Shown: positions 34,954 through 44,111 of the stretch, piece by piece
How the letters are laid out: every line of letters begins with the position of its first letter
Position numbering within the stretch: position 1 is the first letter of the stretch
Source: Nematocida parisii ERTm1
Taxonomy: Eukaryota; Microsporidia
Assembly (NCBI RefSeq): GCF_000250985.1
Contig: NW_013524651.1
Coordinates: 1 to 64,000 of the forward strand
Direction: 5' to 3'
Length of the DNA stretch: 64,000 nucleotides
The notes under the pieces: model-generated
Told to the model about the DNA's origin: nothing
The model's input: only the letters and a program-made list of their open reading frames with translations
The model's database searches: none
Made by a program: the position numbers and the translations under genes

Positions 34954-36000
34954 ATGGTAGACCCGAGGTACTCACGAGATGATAGTTCTCCTAGGCTCGG
35001 CCCATCTTACGAGAGAGCTGAACGGCAGAAGCAAAAAGCCTTTCACAATAGTATAGATGAAAAATACCAAGCCCCCTCTGGTATATACAGAGAATATCAA
35101 GAGAAGCCTGACTATGAAGACAGAGCCTCGGAAGATTACAGATATAATCAAAACAAAGAATACAGATATCGAAGGAATGATGACTACTTACCTATGATGT
35201 ATGAGCGGGCTTCTTCTGCTGAGAGGTCTCCAATAATGGAGCAGTCGCCTTCACAAACACGAAAAGAAAACACAGCAAGAGACAGAAGAATGTATAACCA
35301 GGCATTTCCAGGAAGACAGTTCAGAAGTAATAGCATATCTGGGGGATCTTTATTATCTATAGGGCAAGAAATAGAAAGAGACAAAATGCTGGGGTTTCAT
35401 TCGCCCCCTATTCACACTGCGCACAATTCCCCTACAGAGCCAAGCCTTTCTTCCATGGATAGTCATTCATTAGAGAGGCAGAAGTCATCTGCTGCGCTTT
35501 CTAGCCTTAGATTCTTTAGAAAAGAGCACATAGAAGATTCTGGCGAAAGCGAAGATGATTCATCCAAGCCAACAAAAGGCAGAAAGAAGATTCGCATGGA
35601 CTTCATCAAAGACAAAGGCAGAAGAGGGGTTACCTTTAGCAAAAGAAAGAAAGGAATTATGAAAAAGGCATACGAACTGAATGTGCTGACAAAGTGTGAG
35701 ATTCTTCTTGTAGTTGCATCAGAAACAGGACATGTATATACATTTGCCACACCAAAATTGCAGCCAATCATTAAGCAGCACGAGAATCTAATTCAGCAGT
35801 ATCTTAACACCCCCTATACAAACGATGTAAACAGGATATACGACACTCCAGAAAGATTCCCACAAGACTCTGCTGGATACTACAAAAACAACGACACATA
35901 TGGTTATGATAGAATTATCCGCGGTAGCACATACCCTCCTGGATACTACCAAAATGGATACGATGGGGACAGCTCCCCAGAGAATGGGCCAAGGCTATAA
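34954..36000 (+). CDS. MCM1: MADS-box transcription factor, SRF/MCM1 type
   Basis: A sequence-specific DNA-binding regulator. The MADS domain is near residues 209-272 of 348 (GRKKIRMDFIKDKGRRGVTF, then SKRKKGIMKKAYELNVLTK, ILLVVASETGHVYTFATPKL). It is of the SRF/MCM1 class because of YTFATPKLQPII after the beta sheet. Unusually, the MADS box is C-terminal: about 200 residues of Arg/Tyr/Ser-rich disordered sequence precede it. A Pro/Tyr/Gly-rich tail follows. I use the ATG at 34954 because the frame upstream offers only TTG. An out-of-frame ATG at 34941 opens a short frame overlapping this start. RPC10 follows 30 bases after the stop. Confidence 0.9.
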   Translation: MVDPRYSRDDSSPRLGPSYERAERQKQKAFHNSIDEKYQAPSGIYREYQEKPDYEDRASEDYRYNQNKEYRYRRNDDYLPMMYERASSAERSPIMEQSPSQTRKENTARDRRMYNQAFPGRQFRSNSISGGSLLSIGQEIERDKMLGFHSPPIHTAHNSPTEPSLSSMDSHSLERQKSSAALSSLRFFRKEHIEDSGESEDDSSKPTKGRKKIRMDFIKDKGRRGVTFSKRKKGIMKKAYELNVLTKCEILLVVASETGHVYTFATPKLQPIIKQHENLIQQYLNTPYTNDVNRIYDTPERFPQDSAGYYKNNDTYGYDRIIRGSTYPPGYYQNGYDGDSSPENGPRL

Positions 36001-36030
36001 ATATTTTATTTCTTCTTTTACTTGCAGAAA

Positions 36031-36186
36031 ATGAACGAGGAAGAGCGCAAATGCAGTTACCAATGCTCGGAGTGTAATAAAATAGCAATACTTGGACCAA
36101 AAGATGCTGTTCGATGCGTACAATGCGGACACAGAATTCTCTATAAAATAAGATCAAACCAATGGACACAGTATGAAGCACTATAA
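36031..36186 (+). CDS. RPC10: RNA polymerase shared subunit ABC10-alpha (Rpb12)
   Basis: A 51-residue zinc protein shared by RNA polymerases I, II and III; it clamps the catalytic core together. The zinc ligands are C12-x2-C15 and C29-x2-C32. The signature DAVRCVQCGHRILYK is followed by the ending QYEAL, matching the family ending QFEAR. The length is normal for the core of this subunit (70 in yeast, with a longer N-terminus). It starts 30 bases after the MADS stop and would be missed by a length cutoff of 60 residues. The leader TTTATTTCTTCTTTTACTTG matches others in the window. Confidence 0.93.
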   Translation: MNEEERKCSYQCSECNKIAILGPKDAVRCVQCGHRILYKIRSNQWTQYEAL

Positions 36187-36499
36187 TTAAATAAATAATG
36201 AAAATTCAAAGAAAGCGCCTTCTAGGATTTTAAGATGAAAGATAGTATTTTATGCTGTACACGAATTTTTATGGCCCATTGATAATATGCATACTAAAAA
36301 TAGGCACGGTTAAAATGGCAATTGCTTTAAAATTTATCTTTGAAATATACAAGCAGTATAGAACAACAAAACAGGATATTCCTATGCACTGAACAGAGTA
36401 TGCAGATTTAGAAATGGTGTCTGGTCTTCAGAGAGTCTTTGGCTACTAGTGTGTACCAGCAGAAATTTAACTGAAACATGAAAATTTTTTAGTATCCGA
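36187..36499. other. Intergenic, no gene seen
   Basis: About 310 AT-rich bases between RPC10 and UTP12; no motif or repeat noted. Confidence 0.5.
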
Positions 36500-38656
36500 A
36501 TGAATGAGTACATAGCCAATTATGCGTACACAAAAAGTATCTCTTCTATTGGAGAGAGCAGCTCTGTTTCTACGCGAATAGGAGAAAGCAAGATAGCAGC
36601 CACTGCATACGAAAACATCATTGTATGGGATGTTGACACGCTGTCTATTCAAGAGTCAGTTAGCTACATAGGATTAAGTGTAGTAACGGCCATTGCATGT
36701 GTGTCAGAAGAAGACATGCAATTTATGGTAGGGCATTCCGACGGAACTGTCAAGTGCATTGACAGGCAGGGCAGAGAGCTATTTGGATTTAGAGAGCATA
36801 TTAAAAAGATAATAGGAATATACTGCAGCTCTGACATTGCTGTGGTCTACACTACGTCTGCATTCACTGTGTTTGATCTAAGAACAGAAAGCGTTCTGTG
36901 CACCATCTCTATAGACATTCCTATTTCGGTAGGAAGAGTGATTGGAGACAAAATATACATGGGGACCATCCAGGGAATAGTTCACATATACAATATCAGC
37001 GATCTGTTCAATCGAATAGAAGAGGCCACTATGGTGCACCTTAGCGGCAACCAAATCTTAGACTTTCTTGTTGCTGGCGCTTTATACGCAGTGTTGCCGG
37101 AATGCATCACAGATCTGCAGACAAAGGCTGAAATACCATTGAACCACAGGGCGTCATTGCACAGCTGCACAGATTCTTTATTATTTACAAAGGACACTAA
37201 AGGAAAGTACCACTGGTTAAGTGTATCACAGGGAGTTATCACTGAAAGGGGGCAGTTTAAAAACACACGCCCGCCCACATCTATTCAGGTGTTTAAGAAC
37301 AAAGCAGTAGTGCTATTTGCAGATAATGGATTATTGGTCTATAGAGGAAATGAGTATATGACATCTATTGAAGGAGGCCGGGAGAATCTTCTTGCAGTGG
37401 TGGAGAACTCAGGCTCTATTTTAGGAATAACTGAGACTGAGGGCAAAGTATTTGCATCTGCGCCTGAAACAGATGAGATAGACACCCATCCAATGGCAAC
37501 CCTTCTCTTTGAAGACCAAGGAATGACATGTATATCTGTTCACAATGGCAAATACTATATTGGAAAGAAGGATGGAAACATGTGCATACGTAACAAAGAG
37601 GGAGAAGAAATAGAAAGTATAAAAATATCAGACGAGCCAATTAGCTCGGTTGACTTGAACGATCAACTAATTGCAGTGTCCACAGAAAGCCGAGTGGTGC
37701 TACTGGAAAGAAATCTAAACAAGGCGGGCGCAGCTGATCTTGAAAGCTTTGAAAAGGATGAGCTAGAATATGAAGACGAGGTTATTTGTGTGCGAATATC
37801 ACAGGACAGCACGCTGATATTTGCATCTTTGGCAGACAACACAGTTAAAGTGCATAAGGTAGACGGAACAAAGGTGCTTTCATTGTATGGCCACTCAGTT
37901 CCTGTTGTAGACATGTGTATGTGTAGCGAGAAAGACCTTCTATATACCCTAGGAGGGGACAAACTGATCAAGGTGTGGGGGCTGAGGCATGGAGAATGCA
38001 GAAAAACTCTGAACCCTATCGACCCATCTGGAATATTCCTAAAAAACAACCTTCTTCTGGTCAGCACTGGGTATGGAATGATATACTACCTGAAAGACAC
38101 ATTTGAAAAGGTCAAAAAGATAGAGTATATGACAGGAAAGGCAAGAGCAGTTCCTGGGCAGAGAAGAATTGCGCTGCTCGATAGACATCTTCTGATTATT
38201 CGAGAGAGGGCACTTTCTCTTTTTACAGAAGGAGACTACAGCACAACAATAGCAGAACAGAGATCGCTTGAAGAAAGAGAGGCAGAAACAAAAGAAATTG
38301 CAAAAAGCAAAAAGATCTATAAAATAGATGCAATAGAGGAGCTAGAATCTGCTTTAGAAGGGAACGATCCACAGTACATCTATAACGCTCTTAAAAGACT
38401 GTCAAAGACTGATATAGAAAAATCGATTGACATTATGAATGGTGAAATTCAAGAAAAGCTATTGTGGGCACTTTCCAAAATACCAACAGATGATAATCCA
38501 ATAATTTTTGCCTGGGCACTTGGAAGGCTTCTTCAAAAAACCCCATGCACCGAAGTTCTTTCTGAAACCCTGCAGAAATTGCGGGCTGAGCTAAGAAAGC
38601 AGGCAAGACTTGCTATGTCAAATAGAGCAGCCATCATGTGGAGTATAAAACAATAA
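36500..38656 (+). CDS. UTP12: WD40 small-subunit processome protein UTP12/DIP2
   Basis: A component of the UTP-B complex that assembles on pre-18S rRNA in the nucleolus. Tandem WD40 propellers fill residues about 1-560. The N-terminus (YENIIVWDVDTLSIQ, then MVGHSDGTVKCID) and the second propeller (LSLYGHSVPVVDM, then KLIKVWGLRHGECRKTL, near residues 457-500) match WDR3/Dip2 rather than PWP2 or UTP13. A charged helix (ERREAETKEI-like) and the helical Utp12 C-terminal domain occupy residues about 605-718. Length 718 versus 943 in yeast, so several blades are trimmed. Start and stop look natural. Confidence 0.85.
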   Translation: MNEYIANYAYTKSISSIGESSSVSTRIGESKIAATAYENIIVWDVDTLSIQESVSYIGLSVVTAIACVSEEDMQFMVGHSDGTVKCIDRQGRELFGFREHIKKIIGIYCSSDIAVVYTTSAFTVFDLRTESVLCTISIDIPISVGRVIGDKIYMGTIQGIVHIYNISDLFNRIEEATMVHLSGNQILDFLVAGALYAVLPECITDLQTKAEIPLNHRASLHSCTDSLLFTKDTKGKYHWLSVSQGVITERGQFKNTRPPTSIQVFKNKAVVLFADNGLLVYRGNEYMTSIEGGRENLLAVVENSGSILGITETEGKVFASAPETDEIDTHPMATLLFEDQGMTCISVHNGKYYIGKKDGNMCIRNKEGEEIESIKISDEPISSVDLNDQLIAVSTESRVVLLERNLNKAGAADLESFEKDELEYEDEVICVRISQDSTLIFASLADNTVKVHKVDGTKVLSLYGHSVPVVDMCMCSEKDLLYTLGGDKLIKVWGLRHGECRKTLNPIDPSGIFLKNNLLLVSTGYGMIYYLKDTFEKVKKIEYMTGKARAVPGQRRIALLDRHLLIIRERALSLFTEGDYSTTIAEQRSLEEREAETKEIAKSKKIYKIDAIEELESALEGNDPQYIYNALKRLSKTDIEKSIDIMNGEIQEKLLWALSKIPTDDNPIIFAWALGRLLQKTPCTEVLSETLQKLRAELRKQARLAMSNRAAIMWSIKQ

Positions 38657-39309
38657 ATACACTCAATATACAATCTATTGTTGCTTCTAACCATAATTTC
38701 TATACTGTGCATCTCAATATAGCCCGAAATCCAAAAAACCGCAGTTTAACCCTGATGCTTAGTAAATCTTAGGTATTATTAAAATGCATATATGCTGCTG
38801 TTTGTATTTGTAAATAGCATTTCTTTCTTTATGCTATTATATTTTTAATGCAGAATAGTTACTTGTGTGCATATCATATTATAAATATAAAAAAGCTATA
38901 TGATAAAGAATCTTAATGAGCTTTAAATATATAAAACCCTTAGAGATATATCTAAGTATTTATAATTATTATAGTTCTCATATGGCCGATCATGGCACAA
39001 CTAGTAAGCATTAAACAAATATGTTCAACACATTTTTACATTATCAGATAGGCGCAGGGGAGCATTAAAAACAAAATTATTTATTCCTTAAAAATACAGA
39101 TTTGTTAATAAATGTGAGCTAATACTATTTTTATCACACTTCACTTGAAATACCCCAAAATTCAAAATCTATTTCACAAATAATATAATACTATTTTATA
39201 TTTATAATACTGCACAGAACCAAAAATAAATTCAATTTTTGGATATTCTATGGTGCATTTTTATAAATTTCTGCTCGCTTGCATAATTTGTTGGATCAAT
39301 TCTTCTAAA
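38657..39309. other. AT-rich intergenic, no gene seen
   Basis: Convergent gene ends, with one motif variant, ATAGCCCGAA, at 38719-38728. Confidence 0.55.
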
Positions 39310-40011
39310 TTAGAGAATTTCAGATACTTCTACTTTATGAACTGTTACTCCATCTTTTTTATCATTTTTTATTTTCCACTTACTCTTTTTCTTATGCACT
39401 TTGTCTTCTATTTCATTATACATATCTGCAATAAACAAAAGCTCTTTCTTTTTTCTGTTATATTCGACATGGTTTACATCTAGCAGCTCACCTGGCGCAT
39501 ACCCCACTCGTATACTTCTCCATGCGTACGGAGAATATTCTTGCAAAAGATCATCATAATGCATTCCCTCAATTACTGCAGTTATTAATTTTTTTGCTTG
39601 GTCTTGTGTTAATGGCAGATCCTTCATCTGTAAGTTGTTTGCCTCTATATCAATATTTCGCTTGTAGGGCTGCCCACTGTAAATATGCCTTCCAGTATGA
39701 AGAATCGGCTTGTAAACTATATCACTCAGTATATTTAGAGGCTGGGAAATTGTCTTGTCCATTATATCTATAATAGATGTACTGGCTATTTCTAATAAGA
39801 CATCTGCAATATTAAGTGTAGCAGCCCCAGTGTTCACTGTGGATTTGGTAAGCTTAAACACCCGAGAGCATATGGGAGATATACAATACCTGTTTATTAG
39901 ACTGTTTTTTATACATAGCACATGGTGCAGCAGGTTCTTGTACTCTGGAGTACTTAGTACCTCCCGCTGTAAGTGTTTCTGAAACACGGAAAGAAATCCT
40001 TTTGTTTTCAT
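39310..40011 (-). CDS. Unknown protein, divergent partner of a small membrane protein
   Basis: A 233-residue protein without recognised domains. It starts MKTKGFLSVFQKHLQ, a basic amphipathic N-terminus that could target a membrane or mitosome. The middle is helical and mildly hydrophobic (ADVLLEIASTSIIDIMDKT), and the C-terminus is charged. An upstream in-frame ATG at 40038 exists but would overlap the start of the + strand gene at 40026, so I prefer 40011. The two start codons are then separated by only 14 bases. Confidence 0.6.
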   Translation of the reverse strand: MKTKGFLSVFQKHLQREVLSTPEYKNLLHHVLCIKNSLINRYCISPICSRVFKLTKSTVNTGAATLNIADVLLEIASTSIIDIMDKTISQPLNILSDIVYKPILHTGRHIYSGQPYKRNIDIEANNLQMKDLPLTQDQAKKLITAVIEGMHYDDLLQEYSPYAWRSIRVGYAPGELLDVNHVEYNRKKKELLFIADMYNEIEDKVHKKKSKWKIKNDKKDGVTVHKVEVSEIL

Positions 40012-40025
40012 TTGTTTTTGTAAAA

Positions 40026-40262
40026 ATGGAAGAGCCAAAAAAAAAGAGCATACTTGACATTCTTTTCCTGTCGCTAGCCATGTTCGTCTTCTCTTTTATA
40101 ATATTATACGTCTATATGAAGAGGGTTATTAATCCTGGAAAGAAAAACTTTGGGAAGGTACTAGGGAAAGGAACTAAAAGAAAGCAGAAAAGAAATATAG
40201 ATGTAATGAGCAGCAATAATTCAACAGTAAGTATTGAACTAAGCACTGCAGAAATGGACTAA
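40026..40262 (+). CDS. Small single-span membrane protein
   Basis: A 78-residue protein with a short Lys-rich N-terminus (MEEPKKK), one membrane span at about residues 9-31 (ILDILFLSLAMFVFSFIILY core), a basic stretch (KKNFGKVLGKGTKRKQKRN) and a Ser/Asn tail. The charge pattern suggests a tail facing the cytosol. Function unknown. It shares a 14-base divergent spacer with the 233-residue gene, which could mean joint expression. Confidence 0.6.
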   Translation: MEEPKKKSILDILFLSLAMFVFSFIILYVYMKRVINPGKKNFGKVLGKGTKRKQKRNIDVMSSNNSTVSIELSTAEMD

Positions 40263-40999
40263 CTACTAGATATAATTTAAAACAGATTAAAGCTTAAAAC
40301 GTGCTTTACACTTTCAGATCTTTAAATAGGAACAATTAATCATTATATATAAATTAAAATTATGCATGTGTGTGCATACTCTGAAAAATCTTTAAGAATA
40401 TGCCATAAGAAGATTAGATTTTAAGCTGCTCTAGTGGTTAACTGGCTTCTTATAACTCGAAAATGCAGATATTCATTTGTCACTTGTATATTTAAGTAAT
40501 TGCTGCTCTAGTAAACTTCTGTGATTTTTTAGCAATAAAAAAGCAAATTTGATGGCAAGCCTCATTTATTTTCGTATTGTTTATACTATATTAATATTAT
40601 AATGGCAATAAATGAAATTAAATATATATTATCTGTTTGTATAGCATATTTTTATTTCTTTTATAATATATGAATATATTTATCGCATGGTTTCTTATTT
40701 TAATGTATTCTTTATTTTTCTTTCTCTTTATAGATGGCAATTAACCATTTGACGTATATTATAACTGCTCATAAATATTAAATGTTTATATATCCAAAAA
40801 TCAGCTGATACACATTTATAAACACTGTGTTTAATTGAAAATACACAGGAAGTATTTCTTATAGCAGCAGTAAATAGGCAGAAAATTAAATATACGCTCG
40901 TGTATTTATCCTATAGCACAGCATGCTAGCAATAAATTCATTTAATGGCCCTACCCCGCAGCCTGTTAGTTTATAATCATTTTAGAGCGGCAGTAAATA
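40263..40999. other. AT-rich intergenic, no gene seen
   Basis: About 740 bases; convergent gene ends. Nothing beyond AT-rich words. Confidence 0.55.
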
Positions 41000-41614
41000 T
41001 TATTCCACCTGCTGCCGAATTAGTTTATTTAGTATTTTTGGCGAGACTGCGCCTTTTTCTATAGAAATGTCTATTATTTTATTATTTTCAGATGTAATGC
41101 ATATAATAGCATCTGACGCTGCATACTCCTGGAGTATTGGTGATATGAAAAACTTGTCATCTACCAGGCCATATGTAACTGTTTTTTTGTTTATTTTCCG
41201 CTGCTCGGCCCTGTAAATGTTTTTGGCAATTGAATGTCTGTTTTTAAATAGCTCTTTTATGTCTGGAACAGTCAGCAGTCTTTGTGCCTCTGCCAAACAA
41301 GCCTGCACTATTTCTTGAACTGCCCCCGTGTCTACAAGCACATCCACGGAAACATTCGCAACTACCTCGTTATTTAGTTTTATCTTTTGCGCATTTATTG
41401 GAGCAGACTCTTCTGTTTTTATTCTTATGCTTACAATTGCAGAGCTTCCATTTTTGGATCCTTTCATTGCTATGTCACCATAGTTCTCTATTTCCTCTAT
41501 AGTCACCTCAGAGTCCTTTGGATAAAATCCATTCTCATTTACCAACGCTCTGAAGAATCCTCTCTCACTTGTACCAATAACTGTTCTACTACATCCTTGC
41601 CGAGAAAGTTTCAT
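41000..41614 (-). CDS. RNase PH-fold protein, probable exosome ring subunit
   Basis: A 204-residue protein whose layout fits an RNase PH-fold subunit of the RNA exosome, the 3'-5' RNA decay and processing complex. It has an early strand pair with GSSAIVSIRIKTEES (the GSA.V.IG.T-like block). A middle VSVDVLVDTGAVQEIVQACLAEAQ follows, like the usual V-V-DG-A helix. The late FISPILQEYAASDAIICITSENN is like the DPT-EE-D.. strand. Phosphorolytic residues are not visible, as in most eukaryotic ring subunits. Which of RRP41/42/43/45/46/MTR3 it is I cannot say. The family call is moderate. A motif copy lies 70 bases upstream. Confidence 0.5.
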   Translation of the reverse strand: MKLSRQGCSRTVIGTSERGFFRALVNENGFYPKDSEVTIEEIENYGDIAMKGSKNGSSAIVSIRIKTEESAPINAQKIKLNNEVVANVSVDVLVDTGAVQEIVQACLAEAQRLLTVPDIKELFKNRHSIAKNIYRAEQRKINKKTVTYGLVDDKFFISPILQEYAASDAIICITSENNKIIDISIEKGAVSPKILNKLIRQQVE

Positions 41615-41934
41615 AAAAATCTTTTATGGTACACCAAAGCTAAGAACCTCTTGAAATATGCAAAAAGCCTCAAAAAGGTGTAAATAACCCGAACTCTTTA
41701 GAACATCTCTACATGCAATAGATAACTCTAAATTTTAGGCCAAAATGCACAAAATATTACAGCAATCAGCTTTAAATTTCAGAAAATATAAGTAGCCATA
41801 AAATAGTAATATACTCCCGAAGCAATTAGCAATATCTGAAAATATCCAGAAGTAGAATTTGTTTTTACATTGTATATCATACATGCGATCACAACAGCGA
41901 ATTTCTTTCTGTATCCTTTCTGTTATTAATTATT
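41615..41934. other. Short intergenic with one motif copy
   Basis: Contains the motif at 41684 and no gene. Confidence 0.55.
41684..41693. promoter_or_regulatory. ATAACCCGAA motif copy
   Basis: Exact copy 70 bases upstream of the RNase PH-like gene start, the closest exact copy to any start codon. Confidence 0.55.
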
Positions 41935-42762
41935 TTATGATGGTGGATAATTGTTGTATAGTAAATACGCCCCCCGAACATTTCCAAACATGGCTGATAT
42001 AAGCATATTTCTATCAAGCTCTCTATCAATATTCAAGCACTTTCCTATTGTTTCCTTAATATAGTGGAGAATTGCTGCATATGTACACTTTGCTGTCTCC
42101 AAAGTCACCTGTTCGCTTAATTTGTACTCAAATGACCCCTTTTTAAGTCTATTGTGGAGGTCTTTCACACTTAAAATCCTTTTTATCTTGCAGCACAGTA
42201 CGTTATAGTTGGCGGAGAATAGAGAGATAAGTTGCGGCCTATTACTCACAGCACTAGATAAATCTTCAGGGGTTCTTTTAAATAGTGAATATTGCTGATG
42301 TGTCTTTGTGTTGTATGCAGGATCATCTAAGTCTTTTTTTATATCCATAAGGAATTGATCCTTTAACGCCCCCTTTAACTTTAATACTTTTGACCTGCTC
42401 TCTGACTGCACATTCTTTGCACTTTCTTGGCTGGCAAGAGATATAAAATGAATAATTAGTCTATTATATGCCACGGGATCTATTCCCATCTCATTCACTC
42501 TTGTTATAATTTGTTGTTTTGTGTGCTTTTTTGTAACAACATCCCTTATAAGACTTTTCATCTGGTCTGTTTTCTCTACTGGTATGTACATAGAAATAAT
42601 CTCATATATATTTACGTCAGATGCTGGCGTGGAAAGATCTCTTTCATTCGGCAGATATTCGCTCTCTCTTACAGATATTTCAGAGTGGGCCTGCTCGTGC
42701 TTTCCAAGAAAGAAATCCTCACTTTCTTCCACGTTCTCCATCTCCTCCTTTTTTATGTTCAT
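41935..42762 (-). CDS. Unknown helical protein
   Basis: A 275-residue protein with an acidic N-terminus (EEMENVEESEDF). It is helical throughout, with a compact segment near residues 50-110 (YEIISMYIPVEKTDQMKSL, then TKQQIITRVNEMGIDP). No signal peptide or membrane span. I do not recognise it; the pattern would suit a nuclear complex subunit. The start follows AATTTTTGTTTTA, the common T-rich leader. Its divergent neighbour, the SKN7-like gene, begins 413 bases away. Confidence 0.65.
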   Translation of the reverse strand: MNIKKEEMENVEESEDFFLGKHEQAHSEISVRESEYLPNERDLSTPASDVNIYEIISMYIPVEKTDQMKSLIRDVVTKKHTKQQIITRVNEMGIDPVAYNRLIIHFISLASQESAKNVQSESRSKVLKLKGALKDQFLMDIKKDLDDPAYNTKTHQQYSLFKRTPEDLSSAVSNRPQLISLFSANYNVLCCKIKRILSVKDLHNRLKKGSFEYKLSEQVTLETAKCTYAAILHYIKETIGKCLNIDRELDRNMLISAMFGNVRGAYLLYNNYPPS

Positions 42763-43175
42763 TAAAACAAAAATTAAACTTGCCCTCTACTTATTTTCTT
42801 CCTTTCTAACTCTATTTATACTTTATAAAACAATACGGAAGCTCATTTTATTAACATATAAAAATATAAATAATATATGCAACATACCATGTGTTATACT
42901 GTTTCTATGGATAAATGCCTTATAATGAATTGTTATTAAACACCAGGGATGTTCTAATATATCCCAATCTGTAAAGATTGGTTGATTTAATGCTATTCGA
43001 ACTTTCTAAGTGACATATTTAATTTATATAAAGACAACACATAGTAATTAATTAAAAGAGGTCTTCATAGCAAAAAGTCAATTCTTTTTACAGAATTAGA
43101 ATAAATATTTTCTATACAAAATAAGACTGATTAAAACCTGTCTATATTAAAGGTTCTATTAGAAAAAGAAGCAAT
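42763..43175. other. Divergent promoter region, no gene seen
   Basis: AT-rich, no motif copy, between the 275-residue gene and the SKN7-like gene. Confidence 0.5.
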
Positions 43176-44111
43176 ATGAAGGTTCTGAAGACCGCATCAC
43201 AATCAACAGAATTTATAGAAAAGTTGTACAGCATGCTGGAAGATGTTCAGAATCAACCGTACATTCAATGGACAGGGCAGGGGACAAGTTTTCTCATAAT
43301 AAACCCGACGGATTTTGGCAGGTGCATGCTAAACAAGCACTTTAAGCATGGAAACTTAAGCTCATTTGTTCGGCAGCTAAACAAATATGACTTTCACAAG
43401 ATAAAGAGCCAAGAGTGTATTTTAAAGCAGTTTGGGCAGCAGGTGTGGGAGTTCAAGCACAATTATTTCCAAAGGGGGCGAGACGACATGTTAAAGCATA
43501 TAGTGCGGAAGAAAAGCAATGCAGACAAGCGGTTTAAGACGTCTCGAGAGATGAGCTCGGACAATTTAGAGGCCTCTAACAGAATACAGTCCCAGATTAT
43601 TGGAACACTAAAAATGCTTACTGTGCATTTTCAAGTGCTAGTAGAGGAAGTAAATGATCTGAAAAGAAACCTGAGCAAGAAGGACGTTCTCTTCAAGGAG
43701 AATGTAAGTGCTCTTGTTGCCGAGGATAACGTTACGTGTAGCTCCTATGCAGGTGCAATTCTTCGAAAAATAGGATGCTCTGCAGACATTATCGAGCAGG
43801 AGAAGGACATTCTTGTAAAATTGTCCGAAACCAAGTACGATATTGTTTTTCTGAGTCTTCAGATTCCAAGCATACAAAAAATTCTCTCTGCTTTCAGACA
43901 GTATGACGAAATAACGCCGGTTATTCTGACTATCGACGGGCTGGCCCAGGAAGAGTACATTTCTGTTTTGGGCGCGGGAGCAAATGACATTTTGGTTAAG
44001 CCATACCATCAGAATGCAATGGTTCAGCTTATGATGAAATACTGCTACAACCAAAGAACAAATGCTCCGATCCATACAAAGCCGATCTCTAACAACCTTT
44101 CTATTTGGTAG
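43176..44111 (+). CDS. SKN7: SKN7-like factor: HSF DNA-binding domain plus degenerate receiver
   Basis: A nuclear stress-type transcription factor. Residues about 11-112 form an HSF-type DNA-binding domain (IQWTGQGTSFLIIN, then KHGNLSSFVRQLNKYDFHK, VWEFKHNYFQRGRDDML). A coiled helix follows at about 131-168. Residues about 178-290 form a response-regulator receiver fold, the domain order of yeast Skn7 and fission yeast Prr1. The acidic pair is present (E183-D184), as are the conserved Thr (T252) and Lys (K275 in DILVKPY). The phospho-acceptor Asp is replaced by Ser227 in YDIVFLSLQIP, where Skn7 has MDIVMP. So the domain cannot take phosphate in the usual way. Its 311 residues are half of Skn7's, lacking the Gln-rich tail. 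No histidine kinase is in the window. Confidence 0.88.
   Translation: MKVLKTASQSTEFIEKLYSMLEDVQNQPYIQWTGQGTSFLIINPTDFGRCMLNKHFKHGNLSSFVRQLNKYDFHKIKSQECILKQFGQQVWEFKHNYFQRGRDDMLKHIVRKKSNADKRFKTSREMSSDNLEASNRIQSQIIGTLKMLTVHFQVLVEEVNDLKRNLSKKDVLFKENVSALVAEDNVTCSSYAGAILRKIGCSADIIEQEKDILVKLSETKYDIVFLSLQIPSIQKILSAFRQYDEITPVILTIDGLAQEEYISVLGAGANDILVKPYHQNAMVQLMMKYCYNQRTNAPIHTKPISNNLSIW

Noticed and set aside
36003-36030. TTCTTCTTTTACTTGCAG before RPC10 and TTTTTTTACAG before RAD1 as 3' splice sites
   Set aside because: No matching 5' splice site or upstream exon is needed for either protein; T-rich leaders are common before starts here.
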